A stretch of DNA of 64,000 nucleotides from positions 1 to 64,000 of the forward strand of contig JAHJAA010000006.1 of NCBI GenBank assembly GCA_018814305.1. The letters are read 5' to 3'. The stretch is from Pseudomonadota bacterium (lineage in GTDB: Bacteria > Desulfobacterota > Desulfobulbia > Desulfobulbales > JAGXFP01). Made by a program: the position numbers and the translations under genes. Position 1 is the first letter of the stretch. Each line of letters begins with the position of its first letter. Below are positions 51,184 through 59,833 of this stretch, piece by piece. Below the pieces are notes generated by a model that was not told where the DNA came from, did no database searches, and saw only the letters and a list, made by a program, of their open reading frames with translations.

Positions 51184-52466
51184 TTATGTCGCATATCACC
51201 ATTGTCTATCCCAAGTGGCCGAAGATTCCCGAGCAAACCGAATTTCATCTGCCCCCCCATGGGCCGGTTTGCATGGCCGCAGAAATTCCGGCTGAGTACC
51301 AGGTTCGTTTTGTGGATGAAAATGTTGATGCCCTGGACCCGGGTGCGTCCACCGATCTGGTTCTCATCTCCATGATGTTGACCTGCCAGGTTCCCAGGGG
51401 GTTGGAGATCGCCGCCGCCTATCGAGAGAGAGGGATCAAGGTCATTGCCGGTGGGATTGCCACCATGCTCCACGCCGATGAAGTTGAGGCCGGGGTTGAT
51501 GCTATTTTCCTCGGTGAGGTGGAGGATGGGCGTCTGGCTCGGGTTCTGGATGATTGGCAGAAGGAACGGCTGCAGTCCCGCTACGATTATTTTCGTGATT
51601 TTCCGCCCATTGCCTCGGTTGGAACGGCTCGGCGGGAGATCTTGAACCATGAAAAATACGTCTATCGGGGGGTACCCATGGTTGATCTGGTTCATGCCTC
51701 CCGGGGGTGTCGGTTCAACTGTTTCCCCTGCGCCACTGCCTATCTTGGCGGACGCCAGTTCCGGCCTCGGCCCATTGATCGGGTGGTGGAGGAGATTTCC
51801 GGTCTTGAGAACAATCGTCTTTTTCTGGTGGACAACTCTCTGGCTCAGGATCGGGACTGGATCATGGAACTCTTTCAGGCGATGATTCCCCTGAAGAAAA
51901 AATGGGTCTGTCATCCGATTCTCGATGAGGACGAAGTGGTGGCCAAGGCAGCGGAAGCCGGTTGCTGGTATGTGTATCAGGCGGTGTTTGACACCTCGGA
52001 CGTTATCCGGAACCGGGTCAAGCGACTGAAGGATCATGGCATCGGCGTCGAAGCGGCGGTTCTTCTGGGCCCGGACAATCAGGACAAGGATTACATCAAG
52101 CGACTGGTTGATTTTTTATTGGAGATCGACGTGGACATGGCGGAATTTTCTATTCTGACCCCTTTTCCCCATACCCCGGTCACCGATAGTATGGTTAAGG
52201 ATGGGCGAATCCTCCACCGCGACTGGCGGCGCTACACCACCGCCGAGGTGGTTTTTCAGCCCAAACATATGACCCCCGACGAATTGCAGGAGATGTACCA
52301 TTATGCCTGGGACAATTTTTATAAGGATATGTCCCAGTCCCTCCGGATGGCCCGTCTCTTTCAAAAGGTTGTTCGTCGGGAAATGGAAGACGGCACCTAC
52401 ACCTCGCCACCCCGCCTTACTGCCACCCGCCGGGTGTGGCATCAGGAAGGTTCAGGTCTGGTCTGA
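51180..52466 (+). CDS. B12-binding/radical SAM protein
   Basis: N-terminal cobalamin-binding-like fold (DLVLISMMLTCQVPRGLEIAAAYRERGIKVIAGGIATMLHADEVEAGVDAIFLGEVE) and HASRGCRFNCFPCATAYLGG (CX3CX2C). Confidence 0.85.
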   Translation: MIMSHITIVYPKWPKIPEQTEFHLPPHGPVCMAAEIPAEYQVRFVDENVDALDPGASTDLVLISMMLTCQVPRGLEIAAAYRERGIKVIAGGIATMLHADEVEAGVDAIFLGEVEDGRLARVLDDWQKERLQSRYDYFRDFPPIASVGTARREILNHEKYVYRGVPMVDLVHASRGCRFNCFPCATAYLGGRQFRPRPIDRVVEEISGLENNRLFLVDNSLAQDRDWIMELFQAMIPLKKKWVCHPILDEDEVVAKAAEAGCWYVYQAVFDTSDVIRNRVKRLKDHGIGVEAAVLLGPDNQDKDYIKRLVDFLLEIDVDMAEFSILTPFPHTPVTDSMVKDGRILHRDWRRYTTAEVVFQPKHMTPDELQEMYHYAWDNFYKDMSQSLRMARLFQKVVRREMEDGTYTSPPRLTATRRVWHQEGSGLV

Positions 52467-53803
52467 TGGGGCTCAACTGCCTGCTGATCTCCACCAACCG
52501 GGTGATCATCCCCTACCCGGTCTATCCCCTGGGGGTGGCCCATTTGATGGGAGCGCTACAGGCCTCGGGACATCGGGTTTCCCATTATGATATTCTTGCC
52601 CAGGGCGGTCTGGCCGGTTTATCCAAGCGGATCAAGGACTTTCAACCCGACCTGGTCGGTTTGTCCATCCGTAATCTGGATACCGTGGACAGTACTGCTC
52701 CAGACGCCTTTGTTGATCAGGCCCGTGAGATCATGGATTTTGTAAAGGCCAATCAAGAGGCCCCGGTGGTCCTGGGAGGACCTGCTTTTTCCATCATGCC
52801 CGAGGCCATGCTTGATCTGCTGGGTGCGGATTACGGGGTGGTGGGGGAAGGTGAACTCCTCTTGCCCTGGTTGGCCGATGAGCTGGCTGCGGGACGACGG
52901 CCCCAGGAGAAAATTCTGAGGTCGGCACCTTCAGGAAACTGCTGGAGGTCCACAGTGTATGACCCCGCCACGGTTGGGTATTATCTAGGCAATGGTGGGA
53001 TGCTCAATGTCCAGACCAAGCGGGGCTGCCCCTATCGTTGTAGTTACTGTTCGTATCCCACCCTCGAAGGTCGGACGTATCGGTTTCGAGACCCTGCTGA
53101 GGTGGCGGCTGAAGTCATCCGTCTGACCCGGGAGCATGGTGCCCGCTATATATTTTTCACTGACTCGGTTTTTAATGACGTGCAGGGACACTACCTGGAG
53201 GTGGCTGAGGCCCTGATTCGGGCCGGCAATACCACGCCCTGGTGTGCTTTTTTTCGGCCCCAGCGGTTGACGGCAGAGGCCTTTCGTCTGATGAAGCGGG
53301 CCGGTCTTGCCGCCATGGAAGTGGGCACCGACGCGGCCTCGGATACAACCCTGAAAGGCTTACATAAGGAATTTACCTTCGCCGAAGTGAAGGAAATTAA
53401 TGATCTGGCCGGCGAATTGGACATCCCCTGCGCCCATTTTATTATCTTTGGCGGTCCCGATGAAGATGCTATCACCCTGGCCGAGGGTCTTGCCAACGTG
53501 GAGCAGTTGACCAACTCGGTGGTTTTCGCTTTCTCTGGCATTCGGGTTTTACCCGGGACCGCCATGTTCGAGCGGGCTGTGGAAGACGGAGTGATGTCCC
53601 GTGAACAATCACTGCTGGCCCCGTTTTTTTATTTTTCACCGAAAATCAGTGAGGAAGAGCTGGACCGGACTCTGCGAAACGCCTGGACAACGCGTTTCGA
53701 CCGAATATATCCGGCGTCCAGGATGCAGGATCGGATTACCTCCCTGCACCAGCGTGGCCACATCGGGCCGCTTTGGGATATGCTGATTCGACGGAGAAGG
53801 TGA
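52466..53803 (+). CDS. B12-binding/radical SAM protein (lipid-biosynthesis-type)
   Basis: PLGVAHLMGALQASGHRVSHYDIL...VVLGGPAFSIMPEAMLDLLGADYGVVGEGE; KRGCPYRCSYCSYPTLEGRTYRFRDP; ATG overlaps the stop of the previous gene. Confidence 0.85.
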   Translation: MGLNCLLISTNRVIIPYPVYPLGVAHLMGALQASGHRVSHYDILAQGGLAGLSKRIKDFQPDLVGLSIRNLDTVDSTAPDAFVDQAREIMDFVKANQEAPVVLGGPAFSIMPEAMLDLLGADYGVVGEGELLLPWLADELAAGRRPQEKILRSAPSGNCWRSTVYDPATVGYYLGNGGMLNVQTKRGCPYRCSYCSYPTLEGRTYRFRDPAEVAAEVIRLTREHGARYIFFTDSVFNDVQGHYLEVAEALIRAGNTTPWCAFFRPQRLTAEAFRLMKRAGLAAMEVGTDAASDTTLKGLHKEFTFAEVKEINDLAGELDIPCAHFIIFGGPDEDAITLAEGLANVEQLTNSVVFAFSGIRVLPGTAMFERAVEDGVMSREQSLLAPFFYFSPKISEEELDRTLRNAWTTRFDRIYPASRMQDRITSLHQRGHIGPLWDMLIRRRR

Positions 53804-53926
53804 CCTTTGACGTTCCTTAACTGCGTTTACTGAACAAGAGCCCTGAGTTCCGCAAGGTATGTGAGCAGTAGTTTGAAACTTCAAGAGCTTTTAAAAAATT
53901 TTTACAGGCGTTTATTTGTGTTCCCA

Positions 53927-55135
53927 ATGGCTGATTATTTCAAGACGACCCTCCTGGTAATTCCCCTTTATAACCATGGAACGACCGTACATAGTGTGGT
54001 GGAGCGGGCTCTGGCTGCAGGCTGGCAAGTGTTGGTGGTTGATGATGGAAGCACCGACGGGGGGAGCGATCAGTTGGCCGGACTTCCCTGTCGGATTCAT
54101 CGATTGGCTCGTAACGGTGGGAAGGGCGGGGCCCTCATGACCGCGGCCCGGTTGGCTGATGAGTGGGGCTTTACCGCCATGATTACGGTTGATGCCGATG
54201 GCCAGCACGATCCCGCCGAGGCGTATCTCTTGGCTGAAGAGGCTGCCGGACACGGTCCGGTCATCGTCATTGGTAACCGCCGGATGACCGAGGCCACTGT
54301 GCCCCGATCCAGTTTGTTCGGCCGGGCTTTTTCCAACTTCTGGGTCCATCTTGAAAGTGGTCAGGATTTGCCGGACACCCAGAGTGGATTTCGGCTCTAT
54401 CCGGTTGGAGAGGTCCTGCAGTTACCGGTGCGTTGCCAGTGGTACGACTTTGAAGTCGAGGTGATCACCAGGGCGGCCTGGGCTGGGATTCCGATCCGGG
54501 CAGTTTCCATTTCGGTCCATTATCCTCCCCCCTCGGAACGACAATCCCATTTTCATCAGTTCAAGGATAATTTCCGGTTGACCTGCCTTCATACCATGCT
54601 GGTTTGCCGGGCCCTGTTGCCCTGGCCCCATCGGAAGATCATTGATACCAGGACTGACGAAATCCGCGAGATTAGGACCCTGTCCATGTTTCATCCGGTT
54701 AGCGTGATGAAACGACTTTGTCGTGAGCACAGTTCTGCGCTCCAGTTGGCTGTGGCGGCCTGGGTTGGCTTTTTTCTGGGGGCGCTGCCGCTCCTGGCCT
54801 GTCATACCGTGGCGATTCTCTATGTCTGTCACCGTCTCCATCTCAATAAACTGGCGGCAGTTGCCGCCAGTCAGTTATGCGCGCCTCCGTTGATGCCGGT
54901 GCTCTGCATGCAGCTCGGGTACCTGATGCTCCATGGCCACTTTTTGGTTACCATCACCTGGGAAACCATGGTCCTTGAGATTCATTATCGGCTCTGGGAG
55001 TGGTTCCTTGGTTCCTTGGTGGCAGGTCCCCTTCTAGGGCTTCTGGTCAGTGGGCTTTTTTATCAGGTGATTCGGCGTTTCCGGGCATTACGGACGGACC
55101 GGGCCGGTGACCCCGAACAGGTTTCTTCCCTCTAA
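53927..55135 (+). CDS. Family 2 glycosyltransferase fused to C-terminal DUF2062
   Basis: VIPLYNHGTTVHSVVERALAAGWQVLVVDDGSTDGG; TVDADGQHDPAEA; C-terminal FLGALPLLACHTVAILYVCHRLHLNKLAAVAASQLCAPPLMPVLCMQLGYLML. Start refined to 53927. Confidence 0.85.
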   Translation: MADYFKTTLLVIPLYNHGTTVHSVVERALAAGWQVLVVDDGSTDGGSDQLAGLPCRIHRLARNGGKGGALMTAARLADEWGFTAMITVDADGQHDPAEAYLLAEEAAGHGPVIVIGNRRMTEATVPRSSLFGRAFSNFWVHLESGQDLPDTQSGFRLYPVGEVLQLPVRCQWYDFEVEVITRAAWAGIPIRAVSISVHYPPPSERQSHFHQFKDNFRLTCLHTMLVCRALLPWPHRKIIDTRTDEIREIRTLSMFHPVSVMKRLCREHSSALQLAVAAWVGFFLGALPLLACHTVAILYVCHRLHLNKLAAVAASQLCAPPLMPVLCMQLGYLMLHGHFLVTITWETMVLEIHYRLWEWFLGSLVAGPLLGLLVSGLFYQVIRRFRALRTDRAGDPEQVSSL

Positions 55136-55145
55136 GGAAGGTGTC

Positions 55146-56042
55146 ATGACGAAACCTCGCCGCACCCTGTCGGCCCGCTTGGAAGCCCTTGGGCACTGGT
55201 TTTTTTATGTTGCTCTGAGGGTCTTCGGCCAGCGGGGCGGTTATCTGTTGCTTTATCCAGTGATTGGGACATATCTTCTGTTTGGAAGGGGGATTCACCG
55301 CCAGACCCGTCCTTATCTGCGGCGCCGTTTCCCTGGCCATGGCGCCTGGGCTCGTTGGGTTGATACCATGAAGATAGTGCTCTCCTTCGGGCGGGTTCTG
55401 GTGGACCGGGGCTGGTTGGGGATGTGCCGTGGTGTCGGCCTTGATGGCGAATTGATTGGAGCCCGGGAGCTGCTTGACCTGATCGGAGAGGGTAAGGGAG
55501 TTGTCTTGCTCACCGCCCATGTGGGCAATTGGCAGACCGCTCTGTCGCGGATCAATGACCTGTCGGTTCCGATTAATTCACTGATGCATTACGAAGAGGA
55601 GGCCGTGGCCAAGCATTATTTTGACCTCCGTAATGAACCGGTACCTTTTCGGATCATCAAGAGTGACGGATTCATGGGAGGTTTGGTCGAGGCGACGGTG
55701 GCTCTGCAACGGGGAGAAGTGGTCACCATCATGGGTGACCGCTATACTGGGGGACCGGCGGTTGAGGCCGATTTTCTTGGTGATCCTGTCCGTTTTCCGG
55801 CTGCGGCCTACAGCCTGGCCTCGGCCACCGGGGCACCAGTGGCGATTCTCCTGGCTGCAAAAACCGGTCGCCGGAGGTATCGTTTGGAGGTCCGGGCCAT
55901 CTTCCGTCCGGAAGGGGGTGATCGTGATCGACGTCGAGAGGAGATGAACCGTGGGGTTCGGTGTTTTGCCAGGGTTTTAGAAGAATACGTGGGGGAATAT
56001 CCGCAACAATGGTATAATTTTTTCGATTTTTGGCATCGCTAA
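55146..56042 (+). CDS. LpxL/HtrB-like acyltransferase
   Basis: GVVLLTAHVGNWQTALSRINDLSVPINSLMHYEEEAVAKHYF; VVTIMGDRYTGGPAVEADFLGDPVRFPAAAYSLA. Confidence 0.85.
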   Translation: MTKPRRTLSARLEALGHWFFYVALRVFGQRGGYLLLYPVIGTYLLFGRGIHRQTRPYLRRRFPGHGAWARWVDTMKIVLSFGRVLVDRGWLGMCRGVGLDGELIGARELLDLIGEGKGVVLLTAHVGNWQTALSRINDLSVPINSLMHYEEEAVAKHYFDLRNEPVPFRIIKSDGFMGGLVEATVALQRGEVVTIMGDRYTGGPAVEADFLGDPVRFPAAAYSLASATGAPVAILLAAKTGRRRYRLEVRAIFRPEGGDRDRRREEMNRGVRCFARVLEEYVGEYPQQWYNFFDFWHR

Positions 56043-56163
56043 AGGAAGCTTTCCCTGGTTGCCGGTTGCCGTCGATCAGGAGAGATACTGGCAAGTGTGT
56101 AGATAAAATCGCAAACGTTTCAATAAACCGATGGGAAGCGTTTACGCCAAGGGAGAGACCATC

Positions 56164-56421
56164 ATGGAAGAACTGAAAAACAAAATTAAAGAAGTTATTG
56201 TTAAGGATCTAAAACTCCAGGGATTGACGCCGGCGGAAATCGACGATGATGCCCCCCTTTTTGAGGAGGGATTGGGCCTTGATTCCCTGGATGCGGTTGA
56301 ACTGGTTGTCCTCGTCCAGAAATATTTTGGAGTCCAGATTGAGGATATGGACGAAGGTCAGAAGGCCTTTCGTTCCGTGAACAGTTTGGCCCAATTTATC
56401 AGCGACCGGCAGGCTCCGTGA
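56164..56421 (+). CDS. Acyl carrier protein
   Basis: EEGLGLDSLDAVELVVLVQKYFGVQI (phosphopantetheinylation Ser); start refined to 56164. Confidence 0.93.
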   Translation: MEELKNKIKEVIVKDLKLQGLTPAEIDDDAPLFEEGLGLDSLDAVELVVLVQKYFGVQIEDMDEGQKAFRSVNSLAQFISDRQAP

Positions 56422-56460
56422 GTTTGGTCTGCTGGGGAGCAGGATGACGGGTAAGCAACA

Positions 56461-57717
56461 ATGACCGTAGGAATCGCGAAAGCTGACACCGTGCACGTGG
56501 TGGTGAGCGGGATGGGCTGTCTGGCCGGACCTGGAGATGATATCCCGGCGATTCGGCGGAGTCTGGAAGAGACGAGGGTGACTTGTGGGCCGCCCCCCCA
56601 ATCACTATTTACTACCGCTTTGCCGTATCCAGTGTTTGCCGCTAATCCGGCCGGATTGACGACCCAAGGTCGACAACTGGTGGAGGCGGCGTGTCCGGGG
56701 TTTCAAGCAAATTCAGTCAGTCGTACGGTTCTTTTCGCCTTAAGCGCGGTTGCTGAAGGGCTTACTCAAGCCGGGATTGACCTTGATCGGTTACGGAGCG
56801 GGCGGGTGGGAATTGCACTGGGGACCACCGTCGGATGTACCTTTCACGACGAAGAATACTATATCGCCTGGCGTCAGGGGCTGGCCCCGGATTTGGCCCC
56901 GGTGCGCAGTTTTCTGGGGGGGAATGTCGCTGCTGCAGTGCATCGGATTCTCGGGACCAAGGGACCGTCGGTGGTGGTCACCAATGCCTGTGCCTCCGGG
57001 ACCGATGCCATTGGGATTGCCCGTAACTGGTTGAGACAAGGGCATTGCGATTTTGCCTTGGCCGGCGGGGCCGATGAATTATCCCGGGTGGCCTATAACG
57101 GTTTCGTCAGTTTGATGCTCTCAGATGAAAGCCCTTGCCGTCCTTTTAATGGGGATCGACAAGGGTTGAATCTCGGGGAGGGGGCCGGGGTATTGATCCT
57201 TGAGCGGGAAGACGATTGCCGCAAGCGTCATGGCCGACCGGTGGGGCGGATTCTTGGTTACGGTTGTGGGGCTGATGCCTATCATCCCACCGCGCCTCAT
57301 CCGGAGGGCCGGGGATTACAGAATGCCCTGCGGCAGGCCCTGGGCGAAGCGGCTCAACCTGGGGTACCTGCGCTGATCAATGCCCATGGTACCGGGACCA
57401 AGGCCAATGATCTTGCCGAGACCACAGCCCTGGCCAGGATCTTCCCCGGAAAAGATCGTCCGATCCTGGTCTCAACCAAGGGGCTCACCGGTCATACCCT
57501 GGGGGCAGCCGGAGGAATTGAAGCGATTCTTACCCTCGTCGCTTTGAGTGAAGGTGTTACTCCTGGTACTGTGGGTTGTCGGGACCCGGATCCTCACTTT
57601 GCTTACTCACCGCTTGTTCAAGGAATAACCAGACCCCTGTCCGGACGGTGGGGGCTCTCTCAGTCGCTGGCCTTCGGTGGCGGTAATTCGGCCCTTGTTC
57701 TGGAGGTGTTAACGTGA
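56461..57717 (+). CDS. Beta-ketoacyl-ACP synthase (catalytic KS)
   Basis: VVVTNACASGTDAIGIA (Cys), NAHGTGTKANDLAE (His), STKGLTGHTLGAAGGIEA (Lys-His). Confidence 0.92.
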   Translation: MTVGIAKADTVHVVVSGMGCLAGPGDDIPAIRRSLEETRVTCGPPPQSLFTTALPYPVFAANPAGLTTQGRQLVEAACPGFQANSVSRTVLFALSAVAEGLTQAGIDLDRLRSGRVGIALGTTVGCTFHDEEYYIAWRQGLAPDLAPVRSFLGGNVAAAVHRILGTKGPSVVVTNACASGTDAIGIARNWLRQGHCDFALAGGADELSRVAYNGFVSLMLSDESPCRPFNGDRQGLNLGEGAGVLILEREDDCRKRHGRPVGRILGYGCGADAYHPTAPHPEGRGLQNALRQALGEAAQPGVPALINAHGTGTKANDLAETTALARIFPGKDRPILVSTKGLTGHTLGAAGGIEAILTLVALSEGVTPGTVGCRDPDPHFAYSPLVQGITRPLSGRWGLSQSLAFGGGNSALVLEVLT

Positions 57718-58514
57718 ACCGCGAGGTTGTAGTGACAGCGGTGAACATGATCGATCATCTGGCCCCGGTGCCTGCCGGTCTTGCTGCGGGATTGCGCAGG
57801 GCCGACGATTTTATCCGAATGGCGGTGACCGCCGCCCATGGTGCTCTCTTCGGGTTAGATCAACTGGAACCTGAGCGGACCGGGATCTTTCTCGGCACCG
57901 CCTATGGGCCGCTGGAGACCAACTTTGAATCATTGGCCTCCCTGATTGATGATGGCGAGGGGCATATCTCGCCCACGCTATTTTCCCATTCGGTATTTAA
58001 TTCAGCGGCAGGATATGTGGGCAGGCTCTTGAACCTGCAGGGTCCGGCTCTGACCATTACCGATTATGGTTGGCCTTTTCTGGCCGCTCTGGAAGAGGGG
58101 CGGGTGGCGGTGGCTTCGGGGCGGGTGGCTCGGGCTGTGGTTCTGGGAGTGGAAACCTACAGCGAACTTCTGGCCGATGCCTATTGCCGAGCCCATGGAG
58201 TTGTCGCAGTCCCCTGGCGGAAGGCGGCAGTGGCCTGGGTGCTGGCGGCCGCAGAAACCCAGGTCGGGGTGAGGCTTGAAGAGGTGACGGTTTGTGGTGC
58301 TACCAGTGACCCCGCCGATTGTCTGACCCGGCTGGGTGAGGTTTGGGGCGGGTTGCCTTCAAGCCATGACCCACTTCATCCTCTTTCCCATGCCTTGGTC
58401 ATGACTGAGGTAATGGCCGCCAGCGACCAAGTTGTCTCGGGACCGCTTGCCTGGGAGCTTACGTCCCCGTTCGGTACGGCGATCATCCGTCTTAAAGTAG
58501 CCCCTCAGGATTGA
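57714..58514 (+). CDS. KS-like (chain-length-factor-like) protein lacking catalytic Cys
   Basis: FSHSVFNSAAGYVGRLLNLQGPALTITDYGWPFLAALEEGRVAVASGRVARAVVLGVE: DYGWP replaces the ACASG active site; overlaps KS by 4 nt. Confidence 0.8.
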   Translation: MNREVVVTAVNMIDHLAPVPAGLAAGLRRADDFIRMAVTAAHGALFGLDQLEPERTGIFLGTAYGPLETNFESLASLIDDGEGHISPTLFSHSVFNSAAGYVGRLLNLQGPALTITDYGWPFLAALEEGRVAVASGRVARAVVLGVETYSELLADAYCRAHGVVAVPWRKAAVAWVLAAAETQVGVRLEEVTVCGATSDPADCLTRLGEVWGGLPSSHDPLHPLSHALVMTEVMAASDQVVSGPLAWELTSPFGTAIIRLKVAPQD

Positions 58515-58663
58515 TGAACTCGCAAAAAGTCAGGCGATGGCTAAGCTAAAAGTTCCATATACAAGGAGTAGTATGTTTTTGTGAGAGAGGCCATACATAT
58601 GGTATGCCGAACGAACAAAAATGTGCTACGACGCCGTAGATTGAGCTTTTTGCGACGCCATCA
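58512..58663. repeat. Intergenic inverted-repeat element inside the biosynthetic operon
   Basis: TGATGAACTCGCAAAAAGTC (from 58512) and GAGCTTTTTGCGACGCCATCA (58643-58663) are near-perfect inverted arms; internal GGCCATACATATGGTATGCC. Confidence 0.75.
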
Positions 58664-58681
58664 GGATTAAAGGAGGAAAAG

Positions 58682-59794
58682 ATGAAGATCCATATCTGGT
58701 TCTTGGTTTTGCTGTTTGTTTCGGGGGTGGGATTTGCCGGAGCTGATGACGGCTCCGAGGTCGCGGTGACCTCAGAAGGATTCGGAGTCACTAGAGATGA
58801 GGCTCTGCTTCAGGCGAAGCGGGAGGCCGTTGCCGTTGGGATCGGGACCGTGCTGATCTCCGAGACTGAGGTCAATAATTTCGTTCTCCGGAAAGACGTG
58901 GTTCTTACACGGACCATCGGGGCGGTAAAATCCTTTAGGGTCCTGGGCGAGAATCAACCACAAGGTGATGATCTCTATCAGGTACAAATCGAGGCCCGGG
59001 TGTCGCTTGCCAATATCCGAGGTGATCTCGCCGCGATGAAAATCCTTCTCGAGTCCATGGATAAACCAAGGATGATGGTGGTTATTCGAGAAGAGGGGGG
59101 GCGCGCTGCGGAGACCAGGCTTCTGGAAATCTTGCGTGAGAAGGGTTTTGACGTGGTGGATGCCGCCGCTGTTGCCGCCCTGACCCAAAATGACGGACCG
59201 TTGATTGATCAGGCGGTTGCCGGTGATCCAGCGGCAGCGATCCGTCTGGGGGCTGCTCAAGGGGCCGAATATATCATCGTCGGACAGGTGGCCGGCAGTC
59301 TGGCTAACAATGCTCTTTTGGCCCGATCGGGGATGGTTTCCGGGCAGGCGGAACTGAGTGCCCGGGTTATTGATTGTTCCACCGGCCGGGTTGTCGCTGG
59401 AAAAACGGTAACCGGGGCGGCTGCCCATGTCTCGGAAATCCAGGCCCGGGAAAAAGCAGCGGTCAAGGCGGTTGAAAAGCTCATGGACCGTGGCCTCCTC
59501 GAACAGATTATTGCCTCTTTTCAGGATATGGTCAATAATGGGAGGATTCTACAGGTGACCATTCGGGATATTCCCGATTACCGGACCCAGCTGGAGGTTG
59601 ATCGAATTATCCGGGAACTGCCGGTGATCTCCGTTGAAAAACGGGGATTTCGGGAGGGCGCCCTCATGCTTGACGTGGTGTACGGTGGGGCCGTTGATGG
59701 TTTTGCCGGAGGGATTGATGGTCGTACAGTGAATGAAAAGGTGCTTTCGGTGATTGAAGTGACCGGGAACAGGGTCGTTCTGAGGTTGCAGTGA
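58682..59794 (+). CDS. Secreted protein with FlgT-N/LPP20-like region
   Basis: Signal peptide; SEGFGVTRDEALLQAKREAVAVGIGTVLISETEVNNFVLRKDVVLTRTIGAVKSFRVLGE. Confidence 0.55.
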   Translation: MKIHIWFLVLLFVSGVGFAGADDGSEVAVTSEGFGVTRDEALLQAKREAVAVGIGTVLISETEVNNFVLRKDVVLTRTIGAVKSFRVLGENQPQGDDLYQVQIEARVSLANIRGDLAAMKILLESMDKPRMMVVIREEGGRAAETRLLEILREKGFDVVDAAAVAALTQNDGPLIDQAVAGDPAAAIRLGAAQGAEYIIVGQVAGSLANNALLARSGMVSGQAELSARVIDCSTGRVVAGKTVTGAAAHVSEIQAREKAAVKAVEKLMDRGLLEQIIASFQDMVNNGRILQVTIRDIPDYRTQLEVDRIIRELPVISVEKRGFREGALMLDVVYGGAVDGFAGGIDGRTVNEKVLSVIEVTGNRVVLRLQ

Positions 59795-59833
59795 CCTGAA
59801 CGATTCCCAGTGCCAATACTATGGCAGGAGGGC

